The translations under genes and the position numbers were made by a program. A stretch of DNA of 48,730 nucleotides from Rubritepida sp. (GTDB taxonomy: Bacteria; Pseudomonadota; Alphaproteobacteria; Acetobacterales; Acetobacteraceae): contig JAQGHY010000032.1 in the NCBI GenBank assembly GCA_028291455.1, positions 1 through 48,730 on the forward strand, read 5' to 3'. The notes under the pieces were generated by a model. It saw only the letters and a list, made by a program, of their open reading frames with translations. It ran no database searches and was not told the DNA's origin. Numbering within the stretch: the stretch's first letter is position 1; each line of letters starts with the position of its first letter. Shown here in pieces: positions 43,971 to 48,730 of the stretch.

Positions 43971-45346
43971 TCTTCGAACTGGCGCTCGCGCCCCCGCTGA
44001 TCCGGTGCCCGCGCCATCCGCTCCTCGAAGCCGCCCCGGTTTGGCAGGCCGAGACCGTGACCTGGCTGCGTGCCGAGGCCGAGGGCGCTCCGCTCCTGCA
44101 ACGCCGCCTGCGAGTCTGGGAGGTCGTGCACCCGCTCCCGCCCGAGGACGCCCTGCACTGGCCCGGAACCCTGCCCGCGCCCGAGCCGGCCGAGCCCGAT
44201 CTGACGGCCCTCCCGCTCGCGCGCTTCGTCGGCCGCCGCACGCGGCTGGCCGAGGGCGTGACCTGGATCGAGGGCCGCATCGAGGCCGGGGGCCAGCGCC
44301 GCCGCGTGGCCCGCATGATCCTGGACGGTGAGGCCGCGCCCATGCTGCAGCTGGCCGCCGAGCTGGCCGCGACGCTGCCTCTGCTGCCCAGCTGCACCTC
44401 GCTGGCCGAGGAGGCCTTGGCCCTGGCCGAGGCGCGCGCGCCCCGCCAGCGGCGCAGCGGCCCGCCCAGCCTGGCTGGCGCCGAGGCGGTGGAACACGCC
44501 TTCCTGGCCGCCCTCGCCCATCTCCAGGACGTGCTGCTGTGCGAAACGCCGACCTGCCGGCTCGAACTGGGCCCGCGCGGCGTGCACCAGTCGCGCGTCG
44601 CGATCCGGCGGCTGCGCTCCATCCTCAAACTCTTCCGCCCCGTGGTGGACGGACCCGACTGGCGTGCCTGGGACGGCCAGCTGCGTGACCTGGCCCAGGC
44701 GCTCGGTGCCGCGCGCGACTGGGACGTGTTCCTGGGCGGCATCGGCCCCGGCACGCTCGCCGCGCTGGACAACGACCCGCGCCTGCGCCGCCTGCTGCGT
44801 GCCGCCGCCCGCGAGCGCGATGCCGCCTATGCGGAGCTCGCCGCCATTCTGGCCGGCGAGGGCTTCCGCCGGACCGTCTGGCTCGGCCTCCAGCTCGCGT
44901 TGATCCGGCCCGAGGGGCTGCCGGAGCAGCCGCTCGCTCCCTTCGCCGCGCAATTGCTTCGCAAGCGGTGGCGGCGCCTGAAGCGCGTCGGCGACGCCAT
45001 GGCCGACCTCGATGCCACGGCGCTGCACGAGATGCGCCTGGACGCCAAGCGGCTGCGCTATGCCGCCGAACCCTTCTCCTCCATCTGGCCCGGCCGTTCG
45101 ACCAGGCGGTTCACCCGGCGCCTCGCGGATCTGCAGGAAGCGCTGGGCCTTGCGAACGATGCGACGGTGGCCCGGCATCTGGCCTCGCGCCTCGCCGGCC
45201 GCGGCGCGGGCGACTTCGCCATCGGTACGGTGGCCGGCTTTGCGGCTGGCCGGGCGGAAGGCAGCCGGCTGGCCTCGATCGGCGCCTGGAAAGCCCTGCG
45301 GAAGGTTGGACCTTTCTGGAAAATAGACGTTCTGGCAGAAACGTAA
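43967..45346 (+). CDS. CHAD domain protein with degenerate CYTH-like N-terminus, probable CTG start
   Basis: A CHAD protein; CHAD domains bind polyphosphate through conserved His and basic residues. The CHAD region starts near residue 170 and includes the VHQSRVAIRRLRSILKLF helix and the second copy HEMRLDAKRLRYAAEPF. The N-terminal 170 residues look like a CYTH domain (WLRAEAEG, LQRRLRVWEV), but the ExExK signature is degraded to FELAL. The first ATG/GTG/TTG is GTG 44057, which would cut the CYTH strand. CTG 43967 overlaps the sixA stop (CTGA), has GGAGG seven bases upstream and restores the N-terminal strand (LIFELALAPP), giving 459 residues. I favour CTG 43967, with GTG 44057 as the conventional alternative. 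Confidence 0.78.
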   Translation: MIFELALAPPLIRCPRHPLLEAAPVWQAETVTWLRAEAEGAPLLQRRLRVWEVVHPLPPEDALHWPGTLPAPEPAEPDLTALPLARFVGRRTRLAEGVTWIEGRIEAGGQRRRVARMILDGEAAPMLQLAAELAATLPLLPSCTSLAEEALALAEARAPRQRRSGPPSLAGAEAVEHAFLAALAHLQDVLLCETPTCRLELGPRGVHQSRVAIRRLRSILKLFRPVVDGPDWRAWDGQLRDLAQALGAARDWDVFLGGIGPGTLAALDNDPRLRRLLRAAARERDAAYAELAAILAGEGFRRTVWLGLQLALIRPEGLPEQPLAPFAAQLLRKRWRRLKRVGDAMADLDATALHEMRLDAKRLRYAAEPFSSIWPGRSTRRFTRRLADLQEALGLANDATVARHLASRLAGRGAGDFAIGTVAGFAAGRAEGSRLASIGAWKALRKVGPFWKIDVLAET

Positions 45347-45402
45347 CATCCGGAAACAACCGGGTTGCCATCTGCCTCCGGCCTGGGTTAACCATCGCTC
45401 CC

Positions 45403-45966
45403 ATGCGACGCCGCCGCCTCTTCAAGCCCGTCCGGGCGCCCCATCGCTGGGGGCGCGCCTTCGTCGTCACGAGCACCGCCCTGCTTGGCGGCGCGCTGGT
45501 GGTGCTCGGGCTGCCCTCGGACCTCCTGGGTTCCGCGCCCCGCAATCAGGACTGGTCCTCGCCCTTCGCGGCGATCCGTATCGTGGACGGCGACACGTTG
45601 CGCCTGGGCGACCGCACGCTCCGCCTCTTCGGCGTCGATGCGCCCGAACGCGGCCAATTCTGCACCAATGACGCCGGCCAGCTCTACGATTGCGGCACCG
45701 CCGCCGCGGCCGAGCTGGCGCGGCTGGTCGGCGAGCGCGGCGTCCAGTGCCGGGTGCATGGGCGCGACCGCTTCGGCCGCGCGCTCGGGGTCTGCCAGGC
45801 CGGCGGGGTGGAGCTGAACGCCTCGCTCGTCGCCGCCGGATGGGCCCTGGCCGATGGCGGTTCCATGCCGGAGCTCGTGCCGGTCGAGACCGCCGCGCGC
45901 ACGGCCCAGCGCGGCCTCTGGGTGGGCGGGTTCGAACCGCCGGCACATTGGCGCCGGGGTTACTGA
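45403..45966 (+). CDS. Membrane-anchored thermonuclease (SNase) family protein
   Basis: A 187-residue protein with an N-terminal basic stretch, one hydrophobic segment (about residues 20-40, [17 protein letters not shown]) and a staphylococcal nuclease-like domain. The domain has [25 protein letters not shown] near 60-83 and [12 protein letters not shown] near 120-131, with the calcium-binding Asp and catalytic Arg/Glu positions of SNase. Likely anchored in the membrane with the domain outside. ATG 45403 chosen by the basic N-terminus. Followed by a short inverted repeat. Confidence 0.9.
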   Translation: MRRRRLFKPVRAPHRWGRAFVVTSTALLGGALVVLGLPSDLLGSAPRNQDWSSPFAAIRIVDGDTLRLGDRTLRLFGVDAPERGQFCTNDAGQLYDCGTAAAAELARLVGERGVQCRVHGRDRFGRALGVCQAGGVELNASLVAAGWALADGGSMPELVPVETAARTAQRGLWVGGFEPPAHWRRGY

Positions 45967-45969
45967 ACG

Positions 45970-45991
45970 AACTCGCGCATTGCGGCGAGTT
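45970..45991 (+). terminator. Inverted repeat after the thermonuclease gene
   Basis: AACTCGC and GCGAGTT form a 7-bp stem around an eight-base loop, starting four bases after the stop codon. No T run follows; may be a weak terminator. Confidence 0.35.
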
Positions 45992-46031
45992 GATGATCAC
46001 CCCGATAGACAAGCCTGCCGATGCGCCTATT

Positions 46032-46042
46032 CTGCAATGCAG
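46032..46042. promoter_or_regulatory. Palindrome upstream of gltA
   Basis: CTGCA-A-TGCAG is a perfect 5-1-5 palindrome 57 bp upstream of the gltA start codon. It is a plausible operator site for citrate synthase control; no regulator is known from the window. Confidence 0.3.
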
Positions 46043-46099
46043 CATAAGTGCTCAAGCTTCGAAACGGGCACACGAATCACGCGAGGGAAGGCTGCTAGC

Positions 46100-47401
46100 A
46101 TGAGCAAGAATGGCTCCATCACCATCACGGTAGAGGGCAGCAACGAAAGCGTCTCCCTGCCCTTAATCGGCGGAACTCTGGGTCCGCAGGTTGCGGATAT
46201 CCGCAAGCTCTATTCGACCCTGGGGATCTTCACCTACGACCCCGGCTACGGCGAGACGGCGAGCTGCGAGAGCAAGATCACCTATATCGACGGCGACGAG
46301 GGCGTGTTGCTGTACCGCGGCTATCCGATCGCCCAGCTGGCCGAGCAGAGCGACTTCATCGAGGTCTGCTACCTGCTGATGCACGGCGAGCTGCCGACCG
46401 CCGCCGAACTCGACAAGTACCGCAGCGACGTGACCCATCACACGATGCTGCACGAGCAGATCCGCCGCTTTTTCGACGGTTTCCGCCGCGACGCACATCC
46501 GATGGCGATCATGTGCGGCGTGGTCGGCGCCCTGGCCGCCTTCTACCACGACAACCTCGACATCAACGATCCGCGGCAGCGCGAAGTCGCGGCCTTCCGC
46601 CTCATCGCCAAGATGCCGACCATCGCCGCGATGGCGTACAAGTACGCGCTGGGCCAGCCCTTCGTGTATCCGCGCAACGACCTCAGCTATGCCGCGAATT
46701 TCCTCTACATGCTGAACTCGGTGCCGGCCGAGCCCTACGAGGTCTCGCCCATCATTGCCCGCGCCATGGATCTCATCCTGATCCTGCACGCGGACCATGA
46801 GCAGAACGCCTCGACCTCGACGGTCCGGCTTGCCGGCTCTACCGGCGCGAACCCATTCGCCTGTATCGCCGCCGGCATCGCGGCGCTGTGGGGCCCCGCG
46901 CATGGCGGCGCCAACGAGGCGGTGCTGAAGATGCTGGGAGAGATCGGCACGCCCGATAAGATCCCGGCCTTTATCGAGCAGGTGAAGGACAAGAACAGCA
47001 ACGTGAAGCTCATGGGCTTCGGCCACCGGGTCTACAAGAACTTCGACCCGCGCGCGAAGATCATGAAGGACACCTGCCACGAGGTTCTGGCCGAGCTCGG
47101 CATCAAGGACGAGCCGCTGCTGGATATGGCCATGGAGATGGAGCGGATCGCGCTGACGGACGAGTATTTCATCTCGCGCAAGCTCTATCCGAACGTCGAT
47201 TTCTATTCGGGCATCATCCTGAAGGCGATGGGCATCCCGACCTCGATGTTCACCGTCATCTTCGCCGTCGCCCGCACCGTGGGTTGGGTGAGCCAGTGGA
47301 AGGAAATGATCGAGGATCCGAGCCAGCGCATCGGCCGTCCCCGCCAGATCTACACGGGCGCCGACCTGCGCGACTACGCCCCGGTCGACAAGCGCGGCTG
47401 A
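46100..47401 (+). CDS. gltA: Citrate synthase, type II
   Basis: A 433-residue hexameric (type II) citrate synthase, the entry enzyme of the TCA cycle. The catalytic residues are H268 in GPAHGGAN, H309 in GFGHRVYK and D367 in VDFYSG. The N-terminal [18 protein letters not shown] and [16 protein letters not shown] blocks are the family norm, and length is normal. ATG 46100 has GAGGGAAGG about 10 bases upstream. It is transcribed alone, as a strong terminator follows 27 bp after the stop. Confidence 0.98.
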   Translation: MSKNGSITITVEGSNESVSLPLIGGTLGPQVADIRKLYSTLGIFTYDPGYGETASCESKITYIDGDEGVLLYRGYPIAQLAEQSDFIEVCYLLMHGELPTAAELDKYRSDVTHHTMLHEQIRRFFDGFRRDAHPMAIMCGVVGALAAFYHDNLDINDPRQREVAAFRLIAKMPTIAAMAYKYALGQPFVYPRNDLSYAANFLYMLNSVPAEPYEVSPIIARAMDLILILHADHEQNASTSTVRLAGSTGANPFACIAAGIAALWGPAHGGANEAVLKMLGEIGTPDKIPAFIEQVKDKNSNVKLMGFGHRVYKNFDPRAKIMKDTCHEVLAELGIKDEPLLDMAMEMERIALTDEYFISRKLYPNVDFYSGIILKAMGIPTSMFTVIFAVARTVGWVSQWKEMIEDPSQRIGRPRQIYTGADLRDYAPVDKRG

Positions 47402-47428
47402 GCCTGAAGATTATCTCGCGGCAATTGG

Positions 47429-47458
47429 CCCGGCTTCCGCAAGGAAGCCGGGTTTTTT
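47429..47458 (+). terminator. Rho-independent terminator of gltA
   Basis: CCCGGCTTCC and GGAAGCCGGG form a perfect 10-bp stem with a GCAA tetraloop, followed by six T residues (47453-47458). It is the clearest intrinsic terminator in the window. Confidence 0.95.
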
Positions 47459-47629
47459 GTAGACTTGACCGTACAAACCAAAGCGGTTGACCGCCGAATA
47501 GGCACTTGCTCGGATAATGTGCCCGGGGGCGTATCGATCCGTGTTTGCGAGAGGCAAATTCCTCCTCGCCTCCATGGCGGCGGCAATTCCCACTCTCGTA
47601 TCCTTCCGGCGTAAATCCCGGAGGATGCC

Positions 47630-48730
47630 ATGAGCAAAAACCTGCCCCCCATTTCGCGCCGAGCCCTGCTCGCCACTCCGCTGGTGGGTGCGCTGGCCGC
47701 CCCCGCCCTCGCCCAGACGGGCCCCATCAAGGTTGGCGTGCTGCATTCGCTCTCCGGCACGATGGCCATCAGCGAGACGGCCCTGCGCGACACCGCGCTC
47801 ATGATGATCCAGTGGCAGAACGCCCGTGGTGGCCTGCTAGGCCGTCAGCTCGAGGCCGTGGTCGTCGATCCCGCCTCCAACTGGCCGCTCTTCGCCGAGA
47901 AGGCGCGCGAGCTGCTCGCCGTCTCCAAAGTGGACGTAACCTTCGGCTGCTGGACCTCGGTGTCCCGCAAGTCGGTCCTGCCGGTTTTCGAGGAGCTGAA
48001 CGGCCTGCTTTTCTATCCCGTTCAGTACGAGGGCGAGGAGCAGAGCCGGAACATCTTCTACACCGGCGCCGCGCCGAACCAGCAGGCGATCCCTGCCGTG
48101 GAATACCTGCTCGGGCCGGATGGTGGCACGGCCAAGCGCATCGCGCTGCTCGGCACCGACTATGTCTATCCGCGCACGACCAACCGCATCCTGCGCGGTT
48201 ACCTCAACTCCAAGGGCATTGCCGATGCCGACATCATGGAGGAGTACACGCCCTTCGGTCACAGTGACTGGCAGGGCATCGTCAGCCGCGTGAAGGCCTT
48301 CGCCGGCCAGGGCAAGAAGACCGCCATCGTCTCCACCATCAACGGCGACGCGAACGTCCCCTTCTACCGTGAGCTCGGCAACCAGGGCATCAAGGCCGAG
48401 GACATCCCCTCCGTCGCCTTCTCGGTGGGCGAGGAAGAGTTGGCCGGCATCGATGCGCGACCGCTGGTCGGCCACCTCGCCGCCTGGAACTACTTTATGT
48501 CGGTGCCTGGCCCGGCGAATGCCGAGTTCCTGGCGCTCTGGCGCGGCTATATCAACAACCCCCGCCGCGTGACCAACGACCCGATGGAAGCCACCGTCAC
48601 CGGCTTCAAGATGTGGGCACAGGCCGTCGCCGCCGCGGGCAGCACGGGCGTCGATGCGGTGCGCGAGAAGATGTACGGCCAGAAGGTCATGGCCGCCTGC
48701 GGCTATGAGGAGGAGATGCACCGCAACCAT
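47630..48730 (+). CDS. urtA: UrtA, urea ABC transporter substrate-binding protein (3' end outside window)
   Basis: At least 367 residues of a periplasmic binding protein of the urea/short-chain amide ABC transporter. The signal peptide is MSKNLPPISRRALLATPL... with an SRRALL Tat-like core. The mature part has IKVGVLHSLSGTMAISETALRD, FGCWTSVSRKSVLPVFEE, LLFYPVQYEGEEQSRN and FFSHSDWQ-like FGHSDWQGIVSR, all UrtA signatures. ATG 47630 has GGAGG six bases upstream. The gene runs off the right edge; urtBCDE and urease genes would be expected beyond. The 47459-47629 leader has a GATAAT at 47513 but no well-spaced -35. Confidence 0.94.
   Translation, partial: MSKNLPPISRRALLATPLVGALAAPALAQTGPIKVGVLHSLSGTMAISETALRDTALMMIQWQNARGGLLGRQLEAVVVDPASNWPLFAEKARELLAVSKVDVTFGCWTSVSRKSVLPVFEELNGLLFYPVQYEGEEQSRNIFYTGAAPNQQAIPAVEYLLGPDGGTAKRIALLGTDYVYPRTTNRILRGYLNSKGIADADIMEEYTPFGHSDWQGIVSRVKAFAGQGKKTAIVSTINGDANVPFYRELGNQGIKAEDIPSVAFSVGEEELAGIDARPLVGHLAAWNYFMSVPGPANAEFLALWRGYINNPRRVTNDPMEATVTGFKMWAQAVAAAGSTGVDAVREKMYGQKVMAACGYEEEMHRNH

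Noticed and set aside
47487-47518. TTGACC and GATAAT as a sigma-70 promoter for urtA
   Set aside because: The spacer is 20 bases, too long for a confident call; no sigma-54 GG-N10-GC element was found either.

Overview
The window is about 48.7 kb of GC-rich, densely packed bacterial DNA. Gene content points to an alphaproteobacterium, most likely Acetobacteraceae (Roseomonas-like). The evidence is three Bug/TctC-type binding proteins with no TctA/TctB membrane genes nearby, a long SUF operon with SufU and SufT, a Bfr/Bfd pair, a type II citrate synthase, HyuA/HyuB enzymes and a urea-type binding protein. This placement is inference. I see no rRNA, tRNA, IS element or CRISPR array. No gap without a gene exceeds 300 bp; the longest, 47402-47629, holds the gltA terminator and the urtA leader.

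Layout. 1-5469: Fe-S assembly operon sufB(partial)-C-D-S-U-T-A, closed by a hairpin. 5568-11154: a chain of mostly overlapping genes for acyl-CoA metabolism (SDR dehydrogenase, acyl-CoA dehydrogenase, ADP-forming acyl-CoA synthetase, nitroreductase, Nudix hydrolase). 11151-16308: a minus-strand SDR-hyuA-hyuB operon into which an AT-rich dCMP-deaminase-like gene has been placed in the opposite direction (12859-13434). 16423-19763: a 2-hydroxyacid dehydrogenase and a chemoreceptor, convergent across a hairpin. 19892-24180: a flavin reductase followed by an iron island (two-domain ABC permease, bacterioferritin, Bfd ferredoxin, FbpA-like iron-binding protein) with repeated TTGCGA/TCGCAA operator-like sites. 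24200-27323: HpaI-type aldolase, PxpA, a YjdM-like protein and a Bug receptor. 27413-29434: a secreted DUF4139 protein. 29431-36836: cardiolipin synthase plus the four-gene ligase/exonuclease/Lhr helicase/PdeM DNA-repair cluster, arranged divergently. 36805-39686: fasciclin protein, photolyase, phosphoesterase. 39693-42553: creatininase-family amidohydrolase and two Bug receptors. 42660-45966: DUF6134 protein, SixA phosphatase with a degenerate CYTH-CHAD protein, and a membrane-anchored thermonuclease. 46100-47401: gltA with a textbook terminator. 47630-48730: urtA (partial).

Most of the window is ordinary chromosomal metabolism, transport and repair. The one clearly foreign piece is the dCMP-deaminase-like gene: its base composition differs sharply from its neighbours (about 35% against about 73% G+C in 60-base samples), it has its own strong ribosome-binding site, and it splits hyuA from hyuB antisense to their transcript. 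Other points worth a second look are a probable CTG start on the CYTH-CHAD gene, a hairpin that buries the ribosome-binding site of a Bug receptor, a probable iron-responsive operator array, and several enzymes with moved or missing catalytic residues.
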